From Deltaproteobacteria bacterium (GTDB lineage: Bacteria > Myxococcota > XYA12-FULL-58-9 > JAFGEK01), in NCBI GenBank assembly GCA_016931625.1, contig JAFGEK010000164.1, forward strand, positions 1-42,468: DNA of 42,468 nt, read 5' to 3'. Every line of letters starts with the position of its first letter. The first letter of the stretch is position 1. The translations under genes were made by a program, and so were the position numbers. The notes beneath the pieces were generated by a model, which was given only the letters and a program-made list of their open reading frames with translations, was not told where the DNA came from and did no database searches. Of this stretch, positions 1 to 7,238 are shown piece by piece.

Positions 1-23
1 GTAGAGAGTTTTACTTAACTCCT

Positions 24-50
24 CGTCATTCCTACGAAAGTAGGAATCCA
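24..50. repeat. Short palindromic repeat with GAAA loop, copy 1
   Basis: Bases 28-47 form a perfect hairpin: 8-bp arms ATTCCTAC and GTAGGAAT around a GAAA loop, flanked by GTC and CCA. It belongs to the same family as the ATCCCCGC-TTTC-GCGGGGAT hairpin inside dnaX at 10081-10100, read in the opposite orientation. Such repeats are common dispersed intergenic elements in proteobacterial genomes; their function is unknown to me. Confidence 0.8.
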
Positions 51-105
51 ATTCCGATAAAAGTGAAAAATGAGACTAAGAGTCAGCATCACCCACCCTC
101 GACGC

Positions 106-117
106 GGTGCCTGGCAC
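106..117. repeat. GGTGCCTGGCAC short palindrome
   Basis: A small palindromic motif 16 nt downstream of the MNT gene stop. It matches the core of two further copies at 2136-2150 and 2329-2345 (TGGTG-TCTGG-CACCA). It is probably a dispersed REP-like repeat. No transposase that would mobilise it is visible in the window. Confidence 0.55.
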
Positions 118-132
118 TCTTGGTTTCTGCAT

Positions 133-435
133 CTATGCTTCTAAATCTAATATTTCATAATTTTTTAAAATAATCGATTGAAATTCTGGTGCAATTTGAT
201 GCCAATCTAGAATATCAACGCAAAAAGGTAGTTCAGAAAATTCAAAATCATCTTTTAGTCTACGAATAATTTTTGGATCAAGAGCACTATCGCTGACAAT
301 GGCTATATCTAAATCAGAATAAGTATTTGCATTACCTTGAATACGTGAGCCAAATACGCGAATCTGTGCATTAGGCACATACCTATTTAAAATATATCTA
401 ATATCCTCGATATATTTTTGTTCTAAATCAATCAT
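133..435 (-). CDS. MNT-type minimal nucleotidyltransferase, likely MntA-like antitoxin
   Basis: This 100-aa protein has the polymerase-beta-type nucleotidyltransferase signature: GS at residues 29-30, SDLD with metal-binding D41 and D43, and a third acidic residue D74 in CVDILD. Known minimal nucleotidyltransferases paired with HEPN proteins modify the HEPN partner (oligo-AMPylation in characterised MntA) and so act as antitoxins. Its ATG overlaps the 3' end of the upstream HEPN gene by 8 nt, so the two are probably translationally coupled. Gene order is HEPN then MNT. All expected catalytic residues are present and the length is typical. The antitoxin role is inferred from family and pairing; a housekeeping nucleotidyltransferase is less likely. 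Confidence 0.85.
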   Translation of the reverse strand: MIDLEQKYIEDIRYILNRYVPNAQIRVFGSRIQGNANTYSDLDIAIVSDSALDPKIIRRLKDDFEFSELPFCVDILDWHQIAPEFQSIILKNYEILDLEA

Positions 436-856
436 TACTTGCTTTTATACGTTCTAATAATAGACGCACATCGTTAATAAATTCTTTTGCAGTGTCGATA
501 ACTGCCTGTGCGACAAAAGAGTCGTAAGTGTGTACAGTTTCATTGCGAGCTTGGTGATAATCCATCCATGTATCAACATCATTAATAAGACGGTGTTGCG
601 CCGCAAGACGAAATAAATGGCGACGAGAAATACCTTCGGTTTCAGTGCGGCCAAGATTGCGTGTTAGCCACCGTTGTATAAATTTCCATGATAATTCATA
701 AGTAAATTCAAAATTTTGAATAACACCAGCACGTAATACTTCTATTTGTGACGTATTCCAAGACATAGAATCTGCACTTGCTAATACCGATAAGGCATTA
801 GCAAAAGACTCGATAGCCCGACGTAGACTGCTAAGATCTAAATAATCCATTAACAT
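428..856 (-). CDS. HEPN-domain protein (HI0074-like nucleotidyltransferase-substrate family), likely toxin
   Basis: A 142-aa all-helical protein of the family annotated as 'nucleotidyltransferase substrate binding protein'. Near the C-terminal third it has ARNETVHTY, with R104 and H109 forming the R-x4-H motif of HEPN ribonucleases. The central FEFTYELSWK segment is also typical of the HI0074 group. In characterised HEPN-MNT pairs this subunit is an RNase toxin and the adjacent MNT neutralises it. The first ATG (856) is followed two codons later by another ATG (850); neither has a clear Shine-Dalgarno, so the start is uncertain by two residues. It is divergent from the ATPase gene beginning at 1012, with a palindrome-rich intergenic region between them. 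Confidence 0.85.
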   Translation of the reverse strand: MLMDYLDLSSLRRAIESFANALSVLASADSMSWNTSQIEVLRAGVIQNFEFTYELSWKFIQRWLTRNLGRTETEGISRRHLFRLAAQHRLINDVDTWMDYHQARNETVHTYDSFVAQAVIDTAKEFINDVRLLLERIKASND

Positions 857-912
857 ATTGAAATATAATAATATTAATGCTGAAGAAAGTTAATTGTTAT
901 TTTTATTGTATT

Positions 913-994
913 GCTAGTATTTTGACTCAGTAGTCAAAACACTAGCTAGTAATTTGACTATATGATAAATTTTTTCGTATATAGTAATTTGTCA
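913..994. promoter_or_regulatory. Half-site array (probable operator) upstream of the first AAA_14 ATPase
   Basis: Three 13-bp half-sites of consensus TAGTAwTTTGACT lie at 915-927 (forward), 932-944 (reverse) and 947-959 (forward), separated by 4 nt and 2 nt. Bases 913-946 form a 34-bp palindrome with one mismatched pair. Bases 932-959 form an overlapping 28-bp palindrome (13-2-13) with 12 of 14 positions paired. A fourth imperfect direct copy, TAGTAATTTGTCA at 982-994, lies immediately before the ATPase Shine-Dalgarno. The array sits between divergent genes, so it could control both. The 13-2-13 / 4-nt geometry recurs before the second AAA_14 gene at 7179-7238 with different half-site sequence. 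Confidence 0.75.
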
Positions 995-1011
995 TGATAC
1001 GAGGGTCCTTT

Positions 1012-2124
1012 ATGCAGCGTTATCTTGCAGAAAATATAAAAGCTGATTTATCGAAAAAAATGGTTTTTTTAGCAGGTCCGCGCCAAGTTGGTAAAACTAC
1101 ACTTGCAAAAAATATACTTTCAAACCAAGGCGCCTATTTAAATTGGGATGTTGATAGTGACAGAGCCTTATTATTGCAGCGGCAAATACCAACAACAGAT
1201 TTAATTGTTTTAGATGAAATTCATAAATATCGACAATGGCGCAATTTTCTTAAAGGGCTTTATGATGGTTCGCGCGAGCGAAAATTACACATATTAGTAA
1301 CAGGCAGTGCTCGTCTAGATTATTACCGCCGCGGTGGTGATTCATTGCAAGGTAGATATTATTTTTATCGGCTCCATCCTTTAAGCCTAGCTGAATTGAG
1401 TGATAAAAGTAGTAATACTTTACAGCAATTGTTAAGTCTGGGTGGTTTTCCTGAACCATTTTTTTCCCAAAGCCAACGCGAAGCAAGTCGTTGGTCACTT
1501 GATTATCGTACACGTTTAATTCGTGAAGATTTACGTGATCTAGAAAAATTTGAGGATTTCGGTAGCATTGAATTAATGCAGCAAAGATTACCTGCGCTTG
1601 TTGGTAGCCCATTGTCGATAAATGCTTTGCGTGAAGACCTGCAAGTTAGTCATCATTCAGTTAAAAGATGGCTTGCGGCGCTTGAGAGACTATATGCGAT
1701 TTTTCGTATAGCGCCATTTGGGGCGCCACGCATTCGCGCGGTTAAAAAAGAACAAAAGCATTATCATTTTGATTGGACTTTAATTGCTAACAAAGCCTTA
1801 CGTTTTGAAAATTTGGTGGCTTGCGCCTTGCTAAAATGGGTTGATTGGCAACGCGATATTGAAGGTAAAGAGTATGAGCTACGATATTTTCGTGATGTTG
1901 ATAAGCGTGAAGTAGATTTTGTTATTGTGCATCAAAACGAGCCCTATATGTTTATTGAATGTAAATGGTCAGATACCGCAGCAAGCCCAGGCTTAAGGTA
2001 TTTAGCGCAACGATTTCCTAAAGTGCCAGCGTGGCAAATTGCTGCTTTAGGCACAAAAGATGTTACTACTCTTGATGGCATTCGCCTTGCCCCAGCAGTA
2101 ATCTTCTTAAGCACTTTAGTTTAA
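1012..2124 (+). CDS. AAA_14/DUF4143-family ATPase (ATPase + HTH-like + PD-(D/E)XK-like fold), copy 1
   Basis: This 370-aa protein has a P-loop GPRQVGKTT at residues 22-30, Walker B IVLDE at 65-69 and a sensor segment ILVTGSARLD at 94-103. These are followed by a winged-helix-like segment near 195-232 and a C-terminal DUF4143 nuclease-like domain. In that domain EVD (300-302) and EYK-type ECK (316-318) resemble an intact PD-(D/E)XK active site. I chose the ATG at 1012 because GAGGG lies 6 nt upstream and the N-terminus then aligns with the paralogue at 5999-7174; an in-frame ATG at 994 lies inside the operator region. The family is widespread and probably mobile, with no firmly established function. 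The half-site array directly upstream suggests autoregulation. Confidence 0.85.
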   Translation: MQRYLAENIKADLSKKMVFLAGPRQVGKTTLAKNILSNQGAYLNWDVDSDRALLLQRQIPTTDLIVLDEIHKYRQWRNFLKGLYDGSRERKLHILVTGSARLDYYRRGGDSLQGRYYFYRLHPLSLAELSDKSSNTLQQLLSLGGFPEPFFSQSQREASRWSLDYRTRLIREDLRDLEKFEDFGSIELMQQRLPALVGSPLSINALREDLQVSHHSVKRWLAALERLYAIFRIAPFGAPRIRAVKKEQKHYHFDWTLIANKALRFENLVACALLKWVDWQRDIEGKEYELRYFRDVDKREVDFVIVHQNEPYMFIECKWSDTAASPGLRYLAQRFPKVPAWQIAALGTKDVTTLDGIRLAPAVIFLSTLV

Positions 2125-2135
2125 AAAAATAGCAT

Positions 2136-2345
2136 TGGTGTCTGGCACCAGTTGTTTGTGCACCAGTTGTTTGTGGCACCAGTTGTTTGTGGTTGTTTGT
2201 GTTTGCGGCACCAGTTGTTTGCTGTTTGCGCACGAGTTGTTTTGCTGTTTTGCGAATTTAAGTGTCGCAAATTGAAACAAAGGCGTGTGTCATTTTGCGA
2301 CATCTCTTTAGTTCAAAAACCTATTAACATGGTGTCTGGCACCAT
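2136..2345. repeat. Repeat-filled intergenic region: degenerate CACCAGTTGTTTGTG tandem repeats and palindromes
   Basis: This region fills most of the 334-bp gap between the ATPase and the 601-aa gene. A TGGTG-TCTGG-CACCA palindrome at 2136-2150 opens a run of about five degenerate ~15-bp units (CACCAGTTGTTTGTG at 2146, 2161 and 2177; diverged units near 2209 and 2231). A hairpin with 9-bp arms TGTCGCAAA (2263-2271) and TTTGCGACA (2294-2302) follows, then a second ATGGTG-TCTGG-CACCAT palindrome at 2329-2345 followed by TTTTG. The two flanking palindromes make the block look like a composite repeat island. The last palindrome could also act as a weak terminator. No credible coding sequence is present. 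Confidence 0.7.
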
Positions 2346-2458
2346 TTTTGTTTAATGAATTCAACGCCATAAAAAAATCGCAATCCCATAAACTATTTTT
2401 TAACAAGATGGCATGCCGCTTGCTTAATGAATTATGCAAACCTTAAAAGGGGGCAGTT

Positions 2459-4264
2459 ATGACGCGAACTAAGTATCTTGATAACAACAACTTACCATCA
2501 TCTAATGAATATTTGTTTTCATTATCAATCCCAGCAAGAAAGAAATTAACTAGACGTGAAGCAATTAGACGTAGAAAAGCTGAGTGTTCGGTATTTAAAC
2601 AAAAGACAAAAGCAACTGAAAATCTAACGACAATACCATGGGGATCAATTAATTATAAATCAAATCTCACAAACTTTCTTGCTGGGCTTCAATCTGCAAA
2701 TGACAACACCTTGCAAAAATTTATCAAACAAGTAAAAACAAATTCAGCAATCGCCAAAATAAACGTCAATCAACGCATACCTGTCACTAAATCACCTGAA
2801 GCATTAGCAAACCATATTGCATCCAAAGGTAATTATAATACCGCTACTTGGGAAAATGAGCGCACTTTTGATTTTATTGATGTTGTTCAATCGCATTTTG
2901 AAGAAAAAGCTTTCATAACAGATTTTATGCGTGCACTTGGACCTGAATTATGCACAAAACTTACACATCAGTCAGTTGATGCTATTGCACGTCGAACTTA
3001 CAAACAACCTAAAAAATATGATAAAGACTATCCATTGTTAACTTTAAAAACCATTGCACAAGCATTTGCACAAACACCTGAAAGCTTTCAAAAACAAAGT
3101 GCCGAAATTGCAAGTCAAAAATATTTATTAGCTGGATTAATTTTTGCTCAACCTGTTTACCCGACTAATAGCCTTGATACTGCACGCAGTGTATTTTTAA
3201 TCGAATGCGAACAGATTGCCATTAGTGACCCAAACAATATTAATGATAATAACGCAGACCTAAATCAAAATGATGCTAATAAAAAAGAGAACAAAAAACT
3301 CACCAAAAATGATATTTATCTTACCGCAATGATAGCTAGCAAAATACTTTCATCTGACCGAAAACTTGCTGAAAAATATTTTAACAAATGGTCCTATGAA
3401 CAAACAACTCAATTATTTAGCAATGATCTACTACGACCCATAAATTTACTAGATACCCAAGCTATCCCAAAATCGTTAATACCTAACGGCAGCGAACAAT
3501 TAATTATTATGTCGACAACTGCTGCATCAAACACCAAGATGGGTTCAGATGAATTTAAAACAATAATTTTTCGTGAAAGTATTTTAGCATTAAAAAGTTT
3601 CAACCCAGAAAAATACCAACGCGATGATCTAATAAGTGCTTTAGAAATTATGTTTGTCACCAATTACTACAGTATCATTGACCTCTTACACAGCAATGAA
3701 TCAAACAGTCTGACTTACGATAAGACTAAGGAAACTCTCGCAATATTTCTTGCTTATGCGATATTCAATAAAAATTCAAAACATGATTCATTCATAAAAA
3801 TTTTTCAAAAAATTATAGCTAACACACACACTCAAATGCTTAATCCACAAAACAAATATAAAGATTATTTTCGTAACGAATATGATAACAAATGGTATGC
3901 CACTTGTTTAAACAATATCCTTAACGCATTTACTCTTGGACACATTTTTTATTCAACAAAACTTGCAAAAAATAAAAGTGAGCGTGAACAGGCAATTGAT
4001 AGCATGGTAACCATTTTACAACTTGTTCTTCCTAAACACAAACTCACTGGAGCCCTGCTTTCTAGTGCCAAAAAAATGATTAATAACTATGCCAATAGCA
4101 ACCACAAAGAAAAAACTAAAAATATACAACAACTATTAATTGAATTTAATGACAATATCAAACAAGACGTTCAAAAATTTGATAGATGTTTTGAAACTGA
4201 TGTTAGCACTACACTAAAAGGAGACCCCAATGAACAATATATTGGTTTTTTAAATCTAACATGA
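2459..4264 (+). CDS. Hypothetical 601-aa protein, unrecognised family
   Basis: I do not recognise this family. The gene has a strong ribosome-binding site (AAAAGGGGG ending about 6 nt before the ATG). The product is Lys/Asn/Gln-rich and appears largely helical, with no signal peptide and no clear membrane segment. A basic stretch (RKKLTRREAIRRRK, about residues 27-40) lies near the N-terminus. An Asn/Asp/Lys-rich linker at about residues 258-282 divides it into two roughly equal parts. No catalytic motif is visible. It stands alone: a repeat island precedes it and a non-coding spacer follows. Its lower GC compared with the core block suggests recent acquisition. It is long and has a good RBS, so it is very probably a real gene. 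Confidence 0.7.
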   Translation: MTRTKYLDNNNLPSSNEYLFSLSIPARKKLTRREAIRRRKAECSVFKQKTKATENLTTIPWGSINYKSNLTNFLAGLQSANDNTLQKFIKQVKTNSAIAKINVNQRIPVTKSPEALANHIASKGNYNTATWENERTFDFIDVVQSHFEEKAFITDFMRALGPELCTKLTHQSVDAIARRTYKQPKKYDKDYPLLTLKTIAQAFAQTPESFQKQSAEIASQKYLLAGLIFAQPVYPTNSLDTARSVFLIECEQIAISDPNNINDNNADLNQNDANKKENKKLTKNDIYLTAMIASKILSSDRKLAEKYFNKWSYEQTTQLFSNDLLRPINLLDTQAIPKSLIPNGSEQLIIMSTTAASNTKMGSDEFKTIIFRESILALKSFNPEKYQRDDLISALEIMFVTNYYSIIDLLHSNESNSLTYDKTKETLAIFLAYAIFNKNSKHDSFIKIFQKIIANTHTQMLNPQNKYKDYFRNEYDNKWYATCLNNILNAFTLGHIFYSTKLAKNKSEREQAIDSMVTILQLVLPKHKLTGALLSSAKKMINNYANSNHKEKTKNIQQLLIEFNDNIKQDVQKFDRCFETDVSTTLKGDPNEQYIGFLNLT

Positions 4265-4423
4265 ATTTTGATAAAAACTAGCTAGTCAAAAAAACAATAC
4301 CATCAGGTAGTATAATTTTGTAGCCAAAAGCGATATAAATCGTGTATGTATGATTACTTTTTTAAGTAGGTGTTTTTTTGCTTTACTTTTGTTTTAAAAA
4401 TTCATTTTTAAAAAGGGGAGATC
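4265..4423. other. AT-rich spacer carrying an isolated ACTAGCTAGT palindrome
   Basis: This gap follows the 601-aa gene. The 10-bp palindrome ACTAGCTAGT at 4277-4286 is identical to the centre of the 28-bp palindrome at 932-959 and is followed by CAAAA, as in the operator's reverse half-site. Otherwise I see only AT-rich sequence that probably holds the promoter of the following secreted-protein gene. Confidence 0.4.
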
Positions 4424-4507
4424 ATGTTTAATCACCAACATTATCCCGTCAATTTTAAAATCATAAAATCATCGCCCAAAAAGTTTCTATCATCTGTTAT
4501 CTATTAG
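4424..4507 (+). pseudogene. Frameshifted 5' end (start and leader) of the MopE/NHL secreted protein gene
   Basis: An ATG at 4424 is preceded by AAAAGGGGAG, an excellent ribosome-binding site, but its frame stops at the TAG at 4505-4507. The reading frame of the downstream Cys-rich protein is open from 4459 and encodes a typical signal-peptide core (ICYLLGLIVTNTACWA) with no start codon of its own. One extra A in the AAAA run at 4457-4460 would fuse the ATG to that signal peptide. This is either a one-base deletion that silences export or a homopolymer sequencing error. The heptamer here does not fit the classical -1 slippery pattern. Confidence 0.65.
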
Positions 4508-4635
4508 GGCTTATCGTAACTAACACCGCTTGTTGGGCTATAGCACCTAAAGATGATACCAAAAGCACTGCTGAAGATTGCCCAAACGGTAATGAATGTG
4601 CCTCTGGCTATACTTGTCTATCAAATAAAAAATGT

Positions 4636-5976
4636 GTGCGTTTGGTACTGCCTTATTGTGATAGCTCTTCTGCAACAAATTGCAGCGCCTTTACCGCTGG
4701 TCAAAGCTGCTCTAACAATAATGGTGCAGTAACCCCTTGTTTCGCTGGTGCTACCAATTGCAATGGCGGTTGCGCTGTTTGCGATTGCCCGCCAGCAGAT
4801 ACAAACGACCCTAATTCACCAGCAAAAGCTGATTGTAATAACGATGAATTAGTTTGGGGTAATTGCAATGCTTCGCTATGCACTTTAGGGCAAGTGCATA
4901 GCTGTTCGTCATGCGAAGATGATTGTGTTAAAAATCTCAACCTTGCTAGTATTGGTGATACTACAACAACAAAAGCAATATGCGTTGAGGTACATTCATC
5001 GATAAGTGGCGTTGATAAAACCTCATCACCACTCTACCAATGTCAAGCTGCCAATGGGGCCATTTGCCAAAAAGGTTATGTAGATGCCGACGAGGATATT
5101 GGCCTTTATGGCAATAACGGTTGTGAATGTAATGTGGCTGAAGGGTTATGCAGTGCCTTGGGCAATTCTGCCTGTGATTTAGCAATTAACCAAGCGGTGC
5201 TAGCTGGTAATACTGACAGCGAGCCCTTAGGATGTATAAACTATTATATAGATAGTGATAATGATGGATACGGTAACTTGGCACTTGCCCCAAAATGTTT
5301 ATGTAGCCCTACAGCTATTTATACTGCATCTACTGGTGGTGATTGTAACGACGACAATAAACAAATAAACCCTGGCGTTATCGAACAGTGTGATGATATT
5401 GACAATAACTGTAATAATCAAAACAATGAGGGTGAAAATACAATAAATTGCAACATATATTACGCTGATAGTGATGGTGATAGTTTTGGCTTTGGCGAAC
5501 CAAAATGTATTTGCAATCCGACTGGTGTGTTAACCGCAACCAACGGTGATGATTGTGATGACAACCCAACAGCCTGTGGCGCAGCTTGTTACCCTGGGGC
5601 CAATAAAAAATCCGATGGTTATGACCATGATTGTGACAAACGACCTGATTATTTAGTAAGCCACTTTGTAGGACCTACAGGTGGGCCTGGGTTTAAAGAT
5701 GGCATTGGTAGCGCAGCCACATTTTACCGCCCCACAGGTATTACCAACGATGGTACTAACCTATTTGTGACTGACTCGCAAAACCACACCATTCGCAAAA
5801 TTGTCATCGCCACCGGCGAAGTATCGACCATAGCAGGTAGTGCTGGCATTTGGGGTTCAACAGATGGCGCAGGTATTAACAGCGCGTTTAATTATCCATA
5901 TGGCATAGTTTATATTAAAAATAAACTCTATATAGTTGATAGTAGCAACAACGCCATTCGCCTTCTTGATTTATAG
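4636..5976 (+). CDS. Cys-rich MopE-type metal-binding / NHL-repeat surface protein (5' frameshifted)
   Basis: The 446 residues shown start at an internal GTG; the true N-terminus with its signal peptide lies upstream in the same frame (open from 4459) but is cut from its ATG by a frameshift. The N-terminal ~200 residues are Cys-rich. Two MopE-like motifs follow: YYIDSDNDGYG with DCNDDN...NPG...CDDIDNNC (about 203-262), and YYADSDGD with DDCDD...YPGA...DHDCD (about 275-338). Two NHL-type repeats (about 346-446) close the protein. MopE-type motifs are known from extracellular proteins that bind metal through Asp-rich loops. The protein ends abruptly in the second NHL repeat, and the 3' end of the convergent AAA_14 gene lies only 22 nt away. 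NHL propellers normally need more blades, so it may be truncated at both ends. Confidence 0.7.
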   Translation: MRLVLPYCDSSSATNCSAFTAGQSCSNNNGAVTPCFAGATNCNGGCAVCDCPPADTNDPNSPAKADCNNDELVWGNCNASLCTLGQVHSCSSCEDDCVKNLNLASIGDTTTTKAICVEVHSSISGVDKTSSPLYQCQAANGAICQKGYVDADEDIGLYGNNGCECNVAEGLCSALGNSACDLAINQAVLAGNTDSEPLGCINYYIDSDNDGYGNLALAPKCLCSPTAIYTASTGGDCNDDNKQINPGVIEQCDDIDNNCNNQNNEGENTINCNIYYADSDGDSFGFGEPKCICNPTGVLTATNGDDCDDNPTACGAACYPGANKKSDGYDHDCDKRPDYLVSHFVGPTGGPGFKDGIGSAATFYRPTGITNDGTNLFVTDSQNHTIRKIVIATGEVSTIAGSAGIWGSTDGAGINSAFNYPYGIVYIKNKLYIVDSSNNAIRLLDL

Positions 5977-5998
5977 CGTTGCCCGCACATTATTTTGT

Positions 5999-7174
5999 TT
6001 AAGGCAAATTAGCTAAAAATCGAGTTGCTGACACAATACGAACTTTAGTGCGGCCGATGTCGGGCAGGCGTCTTTCATTTTTAGCATTAAGCACTACTTG
6101 AAAGGCATAGTTCGGCTGCACTCTTTCAACAAAATATCGTAAACTTGGTGCTAATTCGCAATCTGATAATTTTGCTTTTATTGCTATCCAGGGTTTATGT
6201 TCTTTTAGCAGCACAAAATCAACTTCATGACCTTCGCGATGGCGAAAATATCGCAATTGCAAGCGCTCGCCTTCAACATCTGCGGCCCAATCAATAGCGC
6301 GCCATAAATGCGTTGCAATTAAATTTTCAAACCGTGCACCTTCATTAGGGCAACGAGACCAATCATAAAAATATAATTTTTGTTCTTTTTTAACGCTTTT
6401 AATTTTTGGTGGTCCATAAGGAGAAATTCTGAATATTGCATCAAGACGCTCGAGAATGGTTAGCCATGAACGTACTGTTTCAAATGCTACCTCTAGATCT
6501 TCACGCAAACTATTTATTGATACTATACTGCCAGCAATATCTGATAGACGGTCATACAGTAACTCCATCCGCTCAATTTCACGAACTTGCGAAAGCGAGC
6601 TAATTTCTTCATATAAAATACGCTGCGCATAGGCTAAACGCCATCGGGCTGCGGTGCGAGACGAACCTGAAAAAAGCGGCTCTGGAAATCCACCCAGTAT
6701 AATCAAATCATTAAGTTTTTGTTGAGGCGGCGCCACTGGCAATTCGGGCAGGGTATTAATCTCAGCAAATGGCAACCCGCAAAATTCAGAATAAGTAATA
6801 GGATGCAAACGATGTGGAAAATAGCGGCCCTGCAGCGAATCACCTCCACGACCAAATAATTCAAGACGAGCGCTGCCAGTAACTAGAATAGATATCTTTT
6901 CATTATATGTATCTGCAATATCTTTTAAAAAAGCTCGCCAGCGTTTATATTTATGCAATTCATCAAATACCCATAGATTACTATCAAGATTAAGCTGACG
7001 TTTTTGAATTGCTAATCGATCTGGTGCCGCATCCCAATTAAGATAAGTCCCCGTTTGTTTAACCAGCAAACGTTTAGCTAGGGTAGTTTTACCACACTGT
7101 CGCGGGCCAGATAATATGACCATTTTATTTGTTAAATCTTCAGCAATATTTGCAAAAATTCTTCGCTGCAGCAT
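5999..7174 (-). CDS. AAA_14/DUF4143-family ATPase, copy 2, with altered nuclease-like motif
   Basis: This 391-aa protein is a clear paralogue of the protein at 1012-2124. It has a P-loop GPRQCGKTT (23-31), Walker B WVFDE (68-72), sensor ILVTGSARLE (96-105), a winged-helix-like segment (about 215-250) and a C-terminal DUF4143 domain. The EVDF motif (317-320) is kept. The second half of the PD-(D/E)XK-like motif reads IKAK (332-335) where copy 1 has IECK, so the catalytic-type Glu is Lys333. The codon is AAA, one transition from GAA. It also has a ~20-residue insertion near 133-152 relative to copy 1. The ATG is fixed by alignment with copy 1. An operator-like array lies 4 nt upstream of the start codon. 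Biological role unknown. Confidence 0.85.
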   Translation of the reverse strand: MLQRRIFANIAEDLTNKMVILSGPRQCGKTTLAKRLLVKQTGTYLNWDAAPDRLAIQKRQLNLDSNLWVFDELHKYKRWRAFLKDIADTYNEKISILVTGSARLELFGRGGDSLQGRYFPHRLHPITYSEFCGLPFAEINTLPELPVAPPQQKLNDLIILGGFPEPLFSGSSRTAARWRLAYAQRILYEEISSLSQVREIERMELLYDRLSDIAGSIVSINSLREDLEVAFETVRSWLTILERLDAIFRISPYGPPKIKSVKKEQKLYFYDWSRCPNEGARFENLIATHLWRAIDWAADVEGERLQLRYFRHREGHEVDFVLLKEHKPWIAIKAKLSDCELAPSLRYFVERVQPNYAFQVVLNAKNERRLPDIGRTKVRIVSATRFLANLP

Positions 7175-7178
7175 ATCG

Positions 7179-7238
7179 ACAATTTTAGACTATACTCTAA
7201 AATTGTCCAGACAAAATTAGAGTAAACTCTAAATTTGT
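7179..7238. promoter_or_regulatory. Two 28-bp palindromes (probable operator) upstream of the second AAA_14 ATPase
   Basis: Four 13-bp half-sites of consensus ACAAwwTTAGAsT alternate in orientation at 7179-7191, 7194-7206, 7211-7223 and 7226-7238, with gaps of 2, 4 and 2 nt. The first pair is an 11-bp-arm perfect palindrome. The second pair has one mismatched position in 13. Centre-to-centre spacing of the two palindromes is 32 bp, about three helical turns, so bound dimers would sit on one face of the DNA. The array begins 4 nt before the ATPase start codon, so occupancy would block transcription or translation initiation. Confidence 0.75.

Noticed and set aside
913-994. Transposon terminal inverted repeat
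   Set aside because: The half-sites are regularly spaced and sit directly at the promoter; no matching distal repeat with target duplication was found beyond the isolated decamer at 4277.
1250-1612. 120-aa reading frame antisense to the first ATPase
   Set aside because: It overlaps a well-supported AAA_14 gene, has no RBS and no recognisable domain.
4450-4462. Programmed -1 frameshift joining the ATG at 4424 to the MopE frame
   Set aside because: The in-frame codons AAT TTT AAA ATC do not form an X XXY YYZ slippery heptamer and no downstream stimulatory structure is apparent; mutation or sequencing error is simpler.
5378-5569. His/Tyr-rich 63-aa minus-strand reading frame
   Set aside because: It is a shadow of the Asp/Asn-rich MopE motifs on the plus strand.
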